Assembly: GCA_903813345.2 (NCBI GenBank) | Contig: CAIIXF020000011.1 | Span: 33,224,166 to 33,288,165 of the forward strand | Direction of reading: 5' to 3' | Length of the DNA: 64,000 nt | Source: Owenia fusiformis | Lineage: Eukaryota; Annelida; Polychaeta; Sabellida; Oweniidae | Part shown: in pieces, positions 14,308 to 28,500 of the stretch | Layout: every line of letters starts with the position of its first letter | Numbering within the stretch: the first letter of the stretch is position 1 | The notes under the pieces: model-generated | What the model was told of the DNA's origin: nothing | Database searches by the model: none | Seen by the model: the letters and a program-made list of their open reading frames with translations, nothing else | Translations under genes and position numbers: made by a program

Positions 14308-14939
14308 GATTCAGGAAGCACATTTAAACAACATACAGTATCTTGAGGTAGCAACGCGGGATTGATTTCTGGTTTTAATCAATGGTCTGTTTTATTGGTA
14401 GGGTTAGTTTTGATTCTTGCTTTTTAAAACTTGTAACCTCCTGTTGGATATATTACATTTAACGTAACCCGGACATACTACTCCGTAACATATAAAGATC
14501 ATGGTACATGTATATGTATAGGAATTGGGTAAATTCGATCATTAATTTGATATATTTGTCAACCACAAATGGTGTGTGTGGACTTTAATTCATATTGAAG
14601 ATTGGTAAAATATAATATTAGAAAGGTTAAAATTGCAAAATATTTCAGTCGATTGGTCAAATTGTTTTACTTCTACGTAGCAAAAGCGTAATGATAACGT
14701 AACACCTACCTCATTATGTATCTTCTCTAAGGTAGGTGTAACGTTATCACACCATTTGTAGTTGACAAATATATAAATAAATGATTTAGAGAATTTACCA
14801 AACCCTCATAGATATAAACCCTCATATCATAGATCAAATCTAATCCTACCAATAAAACAGACCATTGATTAAAACCAGAAATCAATCCCGCGTTTCAAGA
14901 TACATGTACTGTATGTTGTTTAAATGTGCTTCCTGAATC
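14308..14939. repeat. ~630-bp foldback element
   Basis: The left arm, about 14308-14415 (GATTCAGGAAGCACATTTAA ... CAATGGTCTGTTTTATTGG), reappears inverted at about 14835-14939. An inner pair, around 14554-14578 and 14750-14772 (TTTGTCAACCACAAATGGTG and its complement), shows that the symmetry once extended further. A short local palindrome sits near the middle (14693-14743, TAACGT..CACCTACCT / AGGTAGGTG..ACGTTA). No transposase was seen. Confidence 0.8.
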
Positions 14940-15267
14940 AAAGGGATGGATTAACGATACTAGAATTCAAAGCAATTTTGTCCAGGTCAAAATGAAAAAT
15001 AAACGATTGCATGTATTTTGAATCTGTATCCATCAAGGTGCTTCATATGACTGAAGGAACTGACTATAGTATGTGCATTGTGTACAATACCTCATCGACG
15101 AATTACGTCAGTTGATAATTTATAGTTCCACGGTGTTTGTTTTATTCAGTACTTTGTTAATAGTTTTACCTTTGTTGTTTTATCCTTTACTATTTCATGT
15201 AAGTGATCCCAATAGGCACTTGATTGGAAATTATTAATACCATGATTAAGAGTGTTGACTTATCAGC

Positions 15268-15471
15268 TTTAAAGGAGCAGTACACACTAAAACACTTTCT
15301 CTGTTAGTACAGGCTTATAATAATAGCCCATTGCCGACTCATTTACTTATTTTCTTGAAAATCACGAACCTAGCATAGTATACGATGCTACCACTGCAAA
15401 AATAGGCAACATGAAAATTTAAATTTAGATCAATAGTAGAGAAAGGTGTTTTGGTTTAGCATCCCTTTAAA
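15268..15471. mobile_element. ~205-bp MITE with TTTAAAGG ends
   Basis: The left end TTTAAAGGAGCAG..CACTAAAACACTTTCTCT is matched, inverted, by the right end AGAGAAAGGTGTTTTGG..ATCCCTTTAAA. The inverted repeats are about 35 bp and imperfect, with no coding capacity between them. This is the usual form of a non-autonomous DNA transposon. Confidence 0.65.
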
Positions 15472-16599
15472 TGTTTTAGATGTGTGTTCAAAATAAACTA
15501 GAATCGTATCAAAATTAGGTAAAGTTACAAGTTTGGAAGAAATACTTCATTTCTTGATCTGAACTATCTAAAAAGGCAACAGTACATGTATCTTCATTAC
15601 ATGTACATACAGTTTTGGGGTTTTACTGGTTTTTTAATTAAAGGCGATTCTTCCCTTCCTAGTTACATTCTACTTCGTAAATAATTGATGTTTATATTGG
15701 TAAACCTGATATCGATATCCAACACGCTGACATATTTGGGAGCTGAACAGTTTAAAACAAATTCCTTACCATCAGATTCACCCCCTCCCCCCTCCTCCGC
15801 CTCCTCAAAGACGAATTTGCCTACAAGAAATAGTGATTCATCAGATATTAATGATTTCAAATTTACTTGTAAGCTATGTCTCAAATTAGTTTGTAATCAT
15901 TACGATCTGTGTAAATTCCTTCGTAAAATATCATAAATCTCCCAAGACGCGAAGTATAAGTTGATGAGATGAATCGGAGTTCGCATCTGGTAGGTGGTTA
16001 ATTAGAAAAACGGAAGCGTATAATCGGCACGTGTAACTAGAGCCATGGTGACAAATTACAAGTTTACTACCATAACTTACATTTTGATAAATTGAACGCA
16101 TATTGAATGTGAATCACACCGTAATATATTCTGATATCATTTTTTCTTGCTCAGACTAATTAGAAGGATGAAGAAGTGTGAGGTCCATTTCTCATTCTTG
16201 AAATATATTCATCTTCCAAACGAACTGTCAAGTTTATTCTTACTTATATTTTCTCTTACCACTGCGTGAAATCGTTAAAACAGGACTGTTATACTAGTCA
16301 CCCTTTTTATATGTATTCGCATATTTGTTTTAATCTTACAATTTTGGCGTAATTATATATCAATATAATACTTACGATGTTTACTATTTATGCATGTTTG
16401 TATTTATACAGGAATAATAATTGTATCTTATAATAGATTACTATATATACGCATATCATTATATTTGTACTGTAGAGTTCTTTTGTCATAAATAGAAATA
16501 TGTTTGGCTTGTCTTCATTTATAAGCCCTGTTTACTACAACAATCTAGAGTACATAGTAATATCATACTTATCAATTATTCAGCTCAAACTATTTCCAG

Positions 16600-19500
16600 G
16601 TGGTCTGTTTGGATATGGCGAAGACCCAAGTATTGAAAGTGCGTTTAGGTATGCAATATACAAAATCAACCACGACCGGAATCTTCTACCAGACACAAAA
16701 ATTGCGTATGATATCCAGCATCTTCCAACGTTTAACAGCTTCAAGGCTGCCAAAAAAGGTTTGTAGACAATAGCAAGCAGTAAAAAGTAGACAATATAAT
16801 TCTGCATGTATGAAATATTATGCTACTTCAAATATTGAGTATGTTATCAATTCATCATATTCCTGTTTAAGTCGCATATTATAACATTTGTATAAAAATA
16901 TACCAGCACATTCTCGCAATACCACTGCATTACATTTGAAATCAACATGGTCTCGGAGATGATAGCCACCACCCACATACATTCACATAGAACAGAGAAT
17001 TGGTGTTGATCATTACTAGGAAATGACGAGGACTAATGTGTTGACAGGAAAACAGTTTTTAAAAAATCGCGCAACATCCACTAAATGCAATTGTATTTAC
17101 CTAATTCAGATTATTGAACCAACATGACAAGCCATGTAAGTCTGGATGATCAGTATATATATTCATTATTCAAGTCTGGAGTAATATGCAGATCTCGAGT
17201 AGTCGACTAGATAAGATGGCAATTCGACTCAAAAATCCCCAAAGACATAAGCAAATTAATGACCTGTCCCAATCTCATTATTTTGGCAGGTCATGCCCAT
17301 TGCATTTCTTTTTTCAGTAACATCTACCATCCACTTTTAAAATGGATTCCTTGTACACTGCTTCCTCTCATACTATTCTTGGAAAAATCACATATAGATA
17401 ATGTTTAATCTGAAGCATTGCCCAATGATATATGTGAAGCTTTGGGACGGGGTTCAACTCATTAGAGAATTATGTTTTAACGTGGCTCATTCATGGATTA
17501 ATTGGTTGTCAGTGGCATGATGTAAAGCCAATAGGATATTCCAATTAACGTAAGCTTTCAAGTAAGGGTCGAATATAACGAGCTTCCTTTCGGATATATG
17601 TCACTTGGTCCCATCGGTGAAAGAAGCAACCATGGAGCTGTTTTTAGAGACTACGTCACACATTGATTTATAGCCATTGTATCGGTTGTATTCATATCAT
17701 TAGAATTTAGAAAATAGAGATGGCATCACACATAAAAACAGAGATGTACCTTTCCACGTGAATAATCCTCAGTGGATTCGCGAAACCATCATTCCAAAAA
17801 CCACAATAATCTTTTCACAATGTTAGGCATGTTTATACCTTTGAATTATTAATTAATACACTGTCAAAGGCTCTGGGTTATCGTCGTAATCGTGATATTT
17901 AGCAAATTCTTCCAAAATCAAATTCATCGTTCATTGTGCTTCAGTATGACCTGTGAGCAGAGTCCAAATTTATACAAAATGGGTAAAATACTACCAATTA
18001 TAACGTACTTTTTTTGTTTTTCAGCATGTAAACAGGTAAACCTTGGAGTAGCGTCCATATTTGGCCCACAGAGTGAAAATTTAGCAGGCCATATTAACTC
18101 TATCTGTAACTTTCTCGAGATTCCCCACGTTGAGACACGTCTTGACACAAGGGCTGATGTCGCCACTTCCTATTCTTTCAACCTATACCCAGATAGCTCA
18201 GTGCTCAGTAGGGCTTACCTCGATATCATCAAATATTTTAAATGGAGGAAGATATTTATCATATATGGAGACCAAACAAGTAAGTGCCTAACACTCTGAA
18301 TTATCTGTTTTTATTTAAGAAAAGGTTTAAAACAAGTTTTGTGTGCTGGACGTTCTTCACTTCATTTGCCGAAGGAAACGGTAACTTGCCAGAGAAAAAC
18401 AGCAAAGTAATATGTTTCATCAGAAGGCTTTAAACACAAACTCATTACCATTGAACACCAGTCACACCAATACACTACACCATAATAGTATTCCTATATA
18501 ATCAATTTGAAAAAGGCAAACAGTCATTTACAATTCCAATGGCCCAATTAGGTATTCATGTCTTCTCTGTTCAACTACACTTCATTTTGTACCAGAGTGA
18601 ATATTAAAACAATGATTTCTGTAAAACATCCTTGTTCCAATATTTCAATGTCTCAACATAATGACCCAATCGACCAAATGCCACAGAGGACCGTTAACAA
18701 TCTTGCAAATGCAATTCAAGTTACAAATCATATAATGGAAAATAACTAGAGATAACTAATGATATCATTTCTTTCTGGGAATTGAATAACCATGGTATTG
18801 AATATCAATGAAAACAAGAACAAAGTTTGAAAATGCCAACCATTATGCCAGCTTCTACAAGCATCAAAAAGACAGACAACGTCGACACCACTTTATGCGT
18901 GTTATACATATAAACACCGGTCCTAACTATTTGTTTGGTGATAGGCTAAGGAATAATTATTAAGTTACAGAAACAATAGAAAACAATAATGCACTATTTT
19001 TGTATTTCAAGAGAACCATAATGGTCGAAGTATTTGACTTATAAAAAGGTTGTAAGTAATTTATGAGAACTAAAACCAACTGGTGTTATCTGACATATAA
19101 ACGACTCCCATGATGATGCGATGTTGGTTCTTAAAGTGAATAATTTCTCATGGTACTTCACCAACAAGAATCCTGACTTAATAAATGTTGCTCTGTGCAA
19201 CATAATTGGAGTCCACGTTTGTTCCTGTAGGATTTCTGAGCCAAATTACGTGTGATGAATTGAAGCGTGGTTATTTTGACATTAGATCTCAAGGACTGGA
19301 TCTCAAATGAGATTCCTGAAAACTTATAACAATGTGCGTTAAGCTGATTGTGTAAATAAAAGTCCTTAGCCCTGGGTATTAAATATTCACTTTGAATGTA
19401 CTCATTTACAAGTTTGCAAACTATACCTTGTAATGATTTCATTTAATATCAGTTGGTTAGAGATCACGCCATTTGAAATATTCAATTAGTCATACATCAA

Positions 19501-22500
19501 AGGCACGGTATCGCTGCGAAAATTGAATAGAAAATAGACATTTTGACAAGCAGTCCTAAATATGAGTTTAATGACAGGTTAATTGAACAATAACGTCATT
19601 TCGAAGGGCAATATAGTGAAATATTGGACCGGGGGCGAGAGCCGAAGGCCCAAGGTCCAATATTTCACTATATTGTCCGCATAAATGACGTTATTATTCG
19701 TATTATTACCACCGTTAATGACCAGGACTGAAATAGCAAGAAAATCTTACGCACTGAACGATATCTGCCGGTCGAGAATGCAATTCTTTGACCGCCACTG
19801 TGACGTCACATATTGCTCAGGTCGATATAGTAAAACGAATGCCTTCTAAACTAGCACTGAAACCCCTAGAACTGGCCCGGCAAGGTGGTAATAATGAGTA
19901 ATATTGACAATTCAGATTCAAAAGAAGACAACAATGTACTCGTTTTTGTATAACATGGAATCAATAATGGTTGAAGCATCTCAGCATCTAAAACATTGTA
20001 ATTTATGTAAATCATGATTTATCATTGGGCTACAAAGCTTTTAATTAAGTTATCATGAATAAACATAAAACCATTTGTCGTAGTCGCCATGAAAGTACCA
20101 AAGAAAGAATGTCATATCAACTCTTATTTTATTTTATATCAAGTAATAGAGAGATTTTAAGAATATTGTTTCTGTCTATTAAATCATCAAATTGATGATG
20201 TAGCATTCAGGTGATGCATATCGTGTAATTTAAAAACACGAAATGGGTGTGTAGAAGAGGTACTTAAAGGGCTTTCTATTTTCTTTTAGGTCTTCTACTT
20301 CTGCAAGATATTCTCAAAGCACCTGTAAATAATGATGTCACAATCACAGTCCGCCAAGCTAGCAAACTCAACATGAGAGAGGTACTCAAGGAAGCTCAGA
20401 AAAAGAAGTTTTCGCATATCATCGCTGATCTCAATATAGATGATACACACCTCTTAATGAAAGCAGTGAGTACATTGACTGACATTTATTTCATCAGTCT
20501 TTGAAACGTTTGGTACAAGATATCCCCAAAAACAGCATCTTACTTTTATTCAAAGATTTTGGTATCTGTTTTTTGGTCACCCCGTATACTCTTGAAAATG
20601 CTTACCCTGATACAGTTCTATTGACTATTGACCATTTGCGTAACAATTACGACGATATGCATAGCCTAAAATATATTCTATACACCGCACTCATCGTGTT
20701 CAAGTACGAATTAGACAATATCCGTCGATATTTGTAATTTATGATAACTGTCACCAGTGATAAAAACTCAATGTATTACTTTAGTTACCAAATTGAACTT
20801 AAACGCAAAACCAGAAGATACTACATCCCATGGTAATTTCGAGTTGTCCTGTTAAAATAAAAGTTTATTAGAAACACTTTCCTTAAATGAGAACATGGCA
20901 ATGGGGTCTATGTGATTGGCAACTAGTCCATATAGTGTCATTTATAAGTAGTATGAATCTTAGAGTCAAAATAGAAAACACGTTTACTTATAGAACTGGA
21001 ATATTTTCAGTTTCAGTAAATTGGAATATTAAAATATTTCATTCAATAATATCTTCTAAAGTTCTAAGTGAGCATTTAAACTTTGAAAGTAAATGTGACG
21101 CTAACATATTACCTGTTGTACAACATTATAATTAGCTATAGAAAATTCAGTCACAAAATGGAAATGTTTTAATTTCATATTGTAACGTATAAAACGTGAT
21201 GGAACATCAATATTTGCCAGTGAATCTTTACTCAATTTTCACAACAAGATCACACCATAATTGAGAAAGATATTACAATCAATGAGTTGCATCTTTTGGG
21301 TCACCTTACACACAGAAAACATGTTGAGGAATAAACCGTATTAACAATTTGAATGATCTCGTACATGACTGGTGTGAAAATCTTGTATATTTCAGGCCCT
21401 GCAAATAGGAATGATTGACTCCAATTATCATTTTGTGCTGACTAATCTAGTGAGTATCCTCTGATTGAGTAACTATTGATGAACCTATTACTACTTAGTA
21501 TCTTCTACGTACTGTACGTATTCCATATGGTAGCAGAGCTGATCTGAACTAGATATCGCAAATGCCATCATCCATTAAATGTTGTTAATTGGAAAAAATA
21601 TAAACTTATTGATCCCTAGAATCTTGCTTCATTGAAATGACTAAAATGTCAATTAGCTATTGAATTAAATTAGTAAAAAAATAATAATGGATGTTACGAT
21701 ATTGATACATTGTGCAGAAGCTCTAGTGCCTAACAATCGGTTCTTAAATATGGAATGTTGCTTGATGTGAAATGATAGTGTTGAAATATGATGACTAAAT
21801 ATAATAGAATATAACATAATTTGTATCCAAAGTATAATTTGATATGCATTCTCATTATCACAGGATATAGAGACACTTGACCTAGATGACTATAAGTATA
21901 ACTTTGTTAATCTAACTGGACTAAGACTAGTTACCAGAGATGACCCTGACAGCAGGATCATACTTGATGAGATGGCTGAATACCAAAGACGCCATGGCGT
22001 TGCACTCCTGAATAAGACTGATCTGATAAAAGTAAGAGCTGATATGCATGGTATTATATACATCTTAACCATGGGAGATGCACATCCCAAACGGGTGAAA
22101 TATATGTATATGAAAGTTCATGACACAACAGCATTTTCAGATAGCTCAGATAACGTGCAATGCATGTACATTGTATTTGCTCATCCAAGAAGAAGTTCAT
22201 CTTTACATATGAAAATATTAATTATGGGTTATTTTTTCTTCTTTGAGTAACCCTTAGCGTTTTTAGATGAACAACCCATCGCAATTTCATCACTTAATAA
22301 ATATCTGTATGTAATTCAATCACACAGAAGTGTGTCTGTCTGACAGCTAATAAAATCTAAAAATGAAAGGATGTTATCAGTCAATATTAGAAAATAATCA
22401 TTTTTATAGACTGAAGCAGCTTTGATGTATGACGCAGTGAATACGTTTGCGCATGCGCTAGAAGGTGCTGATAAATCAGCCAAAATGAGACTGGTCAATT

Positions 22501-25500
22501 TATCATGTGAGGAGAACGAAGCATGGTCAGATGGCAGTACACTCTACAATTATTTGAACTTAGTCAACAAACCAAAAATAAATGTATGTATTCATAAACT
22601 ATGGAGTCTATGGTTTCTATTTTAGTGATATTCGTAAATGCTTTTAAAAGTTTTAATTTTGCAAAATTTCACAGATAAATACGTGATTTGACTTCTTCTG
22701 ATTTCTTGACTGTCAATTTAATAATATAAGTTAATCATTCATTTTTAGGAAGTTAGTAATGAATATCGTGGTCTAACTGGTCCATTGGAGGTATCCCAGG
22801 GTGTAAGAACAGATTTCAACCTAGACATACTTCAGCTAACAAGTAATGGAATTGAAAAGGTAGTAACATATATTCAAATGAAATTTTTGAATATATGGCT
22901 TGATCCGCAAAACTTGATATTTGGGCTGCAATACATATAGAGAAAACTAGATTTATGCCATTATATGCACGCATGATAATAATTGTGAAGGGATATAACT
23001 TGATTACGTAAGGGCACTGAGGTAAAAACAGAAATATTATAGAAACTGCAGAAAATAGAAAACAAAAAACCACATCCACTTACAAGGGTTCGTTGTGAGT
23101 GATTATATTAAGCATAATTTTAGCAAAAATGACCTTTAAATAAAAAATAAAGCTCTCAGAGAACAAAAAGTCATAAGAAACCCCAATATCCCAAACGTCA
23201 ATTGTTATACATAGAATTTTTGTGTTATTATTCGGGTATCATCACAATCCAAGAATATTATATATCATTCGAAACATTTAACAATTTACCACAGGTAACA
23301 AAATAAAACTAAATATGTCATTGGTAGTAAATGACAAAAAAATCAATTCTGAGAACTCCTTACACAGCAGAGCAAAAACAAAGGTTGCATGCCCAAATCC
23401 TCATTTTGCTGCTTCTAGGTTGGTTATTGGAACCCACAAGAAGGGATCAACTTCACCGTTAGTTATGATGCTGTAGAAACACGATTTGGAAATAGGACAT
23501 TAATTATTACTTCCATAAAGGTACAAAAACTGATCAATTCGATAACTGGCATTTAATAAGGTTAAAATAACAATTAAAGGTATATTACAATCGTCTGGAT
23601 TGGCCTCTGCCATCTTAGGTGTTAATATAATGTTTATCGTTTTCAAGTACTAGTACTAGTAATTGTTTGATAGTGTTGGAATGTACGTACATGTACAATG
23701 CATAGAGTTGACACTGTATTTGTAGTTTGGTCCGTAAGTCATTCCTATTCAAAACGCTTATTAATGAATGTCTTATGAACATCATATCATGTGGTTGTAA
23801 TTTGCATTATAGCCCGTTATTAACCGAACGCTTGTAGTAACCACGCTTCTGGTAGGTCTTGTCAATGGTAGACCATTTTGATTTTAGAATGCTCGATAAA
23901 AGGTTCTTAACAATCAATAAACCATCACATTTGAAAATAATTAGTATAAGACAAAATCTGTTTTGAGTATGATTCTCATTGTCTAATACTTGATATGTTA
24001 TATTTAGCAAAGTGGATGGTTTATTTCGCTAAAACATGGAACAATTATACATGTATATTATTGTTCCTTGTGGCACGTTTGAGATATTAGTACATCTGCC
24101 TATAGTTATCCCATTTCATCTAACCTTTACCTGCCACTAGAATAGATACTTCTTTATTGCATGCTGTGAATTTACTTAACTCCCAGGCATGTTTTTTATA
24201 GAACCTACTTGATTCACTCTCCTTCTCATGCAGAGATATAGCATTTGTCTTTTTAATAATTAAGGATGTTCCCTAGAGGGATTGTATTGTATTTATCTCA
24301 AATCCAGTTGTACGGGACCCTGAATGGGAGCAGTAAATATCAAGACTTTAAAAACAAAAATGTGTGTCTTTGACAAAATTGTGCATGGCACTTCTTTTTC
24401 ATATTTCATGTAAAAATCATATTTTTCATTAAAACACTTTATTGTACCTTTTCAAACTCTTGTATGGTATACACTCTGGTGTTTGTATCATTCCGTATTA
24501 GTTGTTTTGTTTACATTAATACGGAATAAAACATACCATTTTAAATACCAAAAATGGTGACCTTGTCCTACGGGAATTACCCAAATGCGAGTAGGTAGTT
24601 ACCAGTTTCACCACCAGGTGGCTGATTCGGGTCAATTAACATGGCAGATATATAATAAAGTTCCCTTAAACTTGAATATTATCAATTTAAGTGGCTCAAT
24701 TTTCATATAACACTTATGTGTCTGATACTTATACTAATGAAAATATGTCCAGTAAAGCAAAATATTATCTGTCCACTAAAAGAAAAGATATTTCATTTTT
24801 TGTGATTTTATAGCATGGGGTCTATGGGGAATCTCCCCGAGCTAGAAGTCACATTTTCAAAGAAAATCATTTTTCAAAGTTGATAAACACTTTTTAAAAC
24901 CACATTTCTAGATGTAATTTTACATGTAGATTTCAAATATGATATTACTTTGACTGAATTTCGAATTTTTAATGACGTAAATCAAGATTATTTCTACTCG
25001 CATCTGGGTTATTGGGATTGTGTTTCATAGCAAGTTCGGATGGCGATACTGTGTAGCACATGCTTAAGGGAATTGATTCTACTTTCTAAAGAGACCAAAC
25101 ACACCTCACTTTTTAATTAACATTGTTCAGGGCACATCCTTAACTAGCAACTTTATAGTTTTTACATACTTATTTATATAACCACTTATGAACGACTGTT
25201 GCATGCTCTGGTTTTCAAATAACAATTTTACTTTCATTAAGCTAAAGATGGTTATATTATCAGGACTCATTGGGCATCATGTATTTTTCAAATGTAAATT
25301 GCATTTTTATCATTAACATTTTAATTATACTTTCATGAAATAAAGGTTATCATAGATATGATGTATGCACCTTTGATATGCCCACATATTTGTTGTGAAT
25401 GCAAGCTTGATACAAATACTGCTACTGAAAATATAAAAATAGCCACACCACTCATCTAAATGGAATTACATACACAAAGCATGATCTTATACACATAGCA

Positions 25501-28500
25501 TATACAGTAGTGTACAATAATTTGTGACGCAATTATGCACATACTGTACAATATATAGTCTCTAAATTTGACTTTATACGCCGTGTTCTTTTATCATTTT
25601 ATACAGGAACGCCCATATGTGATGGAGAAGAAACCGGGAGATAAAAAGTTTGTGGGAAATGACAGATATGAAGGATTCTGTGTAGATCTCCTTGCGGAAA
25701 TTGCAAAAATAGTAAAATTTACATACAAAATAGAATTGGTCCCAGATGATACGTATGGTGCACCAAATGACAAAGGAGAGTGGAATGGAATGGTGCGACA
25801 ACTGATTGATAAGGTACAATTCACATGGCACATCACTCTTACTATAAAATACATAGATAGCATGTTGCTCATTTTAGTGATTAATCGTACTAAGGTCTTA
25901 TCCCTGACGCTTATCCCTAAATAACGAGATCGAGAATGTGCAAATGTATCCTAATTAAACAGATTTTATATTGACAAATAGAGCTTGATATCACTAAAAT
26001 AGAACATGGTATTTTAAAGTGTGTGGTTAATGTTTGCAGCTTTGCACTGTTTCTCATTACCTGCATTCATAATCCCACTATAACGATGTCTTAAATCTAG
26101 AATGAAATGTCAATTATTAAATATTATTTATGACATACAACCATGTATCAAAGTGAGATTTAGAATGCAGGAATCTTGACTAAACTACTCTCACCTCTTA
26201 TAAGCTTATACTATTGATATATTTTCATGCATTTTGTTCAAATTTCTCCTCGTTTTATTTTAGTATGATTATGTTCTGCATATTAGTATAAGGTGATATG
26301 TGACAAGAACAAATGCGGATATGGCTATACGGTGTGGGTTAGCTAAGGTCTGATGTAGGCTATTAACCTTTTTTCTGGCTGGGTAATATATTTTGGTGAC
26401 GGTCAGTGAACCTGCTTTTAGGCCTAGCTACATACAGTCTCAATGACTAATCTTCACGATTAAACTATCTTTTATTTCACTACTTTAGCAATATGACTTG
26501 ACTGTCAGGGATTTAGTTTAGTTTTAGATCTAGGTGGAGTAGTTTGGTAGAAACTATAATTTGTGTGTTGCTTACATCAACCATACATTTTAAAAGATGT
26601 CAACACCAGTAACTAGAAATAGTACCTAAATGGTTTTTTTCATTGAATATAGAATAGCCATCTATAAATCATTAGTTTAGTTTTTTCAATGATCGTTTAC
26701 TGTAGCATCATCCATGACAGTCTCATCATATAGCAGCACGGAAGAATGTCCTACTGTTTTCTTTCAGAAAGCTGACCTGGCCGTAGCTTCACTGACCATT
26801 AATTACATCCGAGAGCAAGTAATAGATTTCACAAAGCCTTTCATGAATCTTGGAATCAGTATTCTTTTTAAAGTACCCAAGCGGGAAAAACCAGGGTTGT
26901 TCAGTTTTCTTAACCCCCTTGCAATTGACATTTGGCTATATGTCGTTGCTGCCTATTTTGTTGTCAGTTTTCTTATGTTTATACTTGCGAGATTCTCGCC
27001 TTATGAGTGGTATAATCCTCACCCATGTAACCCAGATACAGACATTGTATTGAATAATTTCTCGCTGGGAAATACATTCTGGTTTGCTGTTGGGACGCTG
27101 ATGCAACAAGGAAGTGACATTAACCCCAGGGCAGTATCAACTAGGATTATAGGAGGAATGTGGTGGTTCTTTACATTAATCATTATATCATCATATACAG
27201 CCAACCTGGCAGCCTTCCTGACTGTAGAAAGAATGGTATCTCCAATTGAGAATGCAGAAGACTTATCTAAACAGACAAAAATCTCATATGGTACAATATC
27301 AGGGGGATCTACAATGACTTTTTTCAGAGTAAGTTGTTTTTTGTTTCAACTATACGTCATTTTAAGATCATAAATAAAGGTGAATTACGATACTGTGGAT
27401 CATCTATTGAAATTACTCTATAATATACAAACATTCCTGTTATTAGGAATCAGAAATACCAACTTATCAAAGAATGTGGTCGTTCATGTCGAGCAAAAAG
27501 CCAACAGTGTTTGCTTCGTCTACTGAGGAAGGGATTAGAAGAGTAAAGCAAGGAAATTATGCTTTCTTAATGGAGTCCACCATGTTGGATTACACCATCC
27601 AGAGAAATTGTGATCTTATGCCAGTAGGAGGGCTTCTAGACAGCAAGGGGTATGGCATAGGGACCCCAACAGGTATGTATATCGTACGTTTATATTCTGA
27701 ATCTATACGTTGTATGGAGTCTACTATATTTTGGAAAATGTACATGACCAGTAGAGATGTGTCTTCTGAATTTAAACGTAACACTGTGTATAACAGATTG
27801 AGTTCGATATGACATATGTTAAATATTGCATAGTGTTTGAATAAAAAATATCAGCCCAGAAGCCATCAATAATGCTCTTATTTGAACATTTTAAGAGATC
27901 TTTCGGATGGGCTAATTAAGAAACAATGAATGGGTAGCTTTGGCATTTTGGAATTCAACAGTCTCACAAACCTTTCCTATGGGCATTTTTTATCTTAGAG
28001 TGACAAAAAAGTCACGCTATTGACTAAGAATTGCAGTGATTGTAGTAATTCTAAAACACCTATAATCAGATTGTTAATGGCAGGGGAGGTACAAACTATA
28101 GCTTCGCTTTTTCCTACAGGTTCATTATGGAGAGACCCAATATCTTTGGCCATCCTTAGTCTGCAGGAAAATGGCAAAATTGCGATGTTGTACAACAAAT
28201 GGTGGAGAAACACGGGGACATGTAGCAGGGATGAAAAGTCAAAAGACTCAACCAAGGCACACTCTTTGGGTGTTGCAAATGTTGGAGGGGTATTTGTCGT
28301 ACTTGTGGCTGGGTTATCTATGGCTATTTTAGTATCATGTGTGGAATTTCTATATAATGCTAAAAGGAATGCAACTAAAGAAAAGGTAAGAACATATTAT
28401 TGTGTGTATGTATATAGTATTGTGCATGCAGGTATTCATTGTCTTCAAAATTAGACTTGACTTTAATGTCATTTTGTAATATACATTCATCTCATTGCAT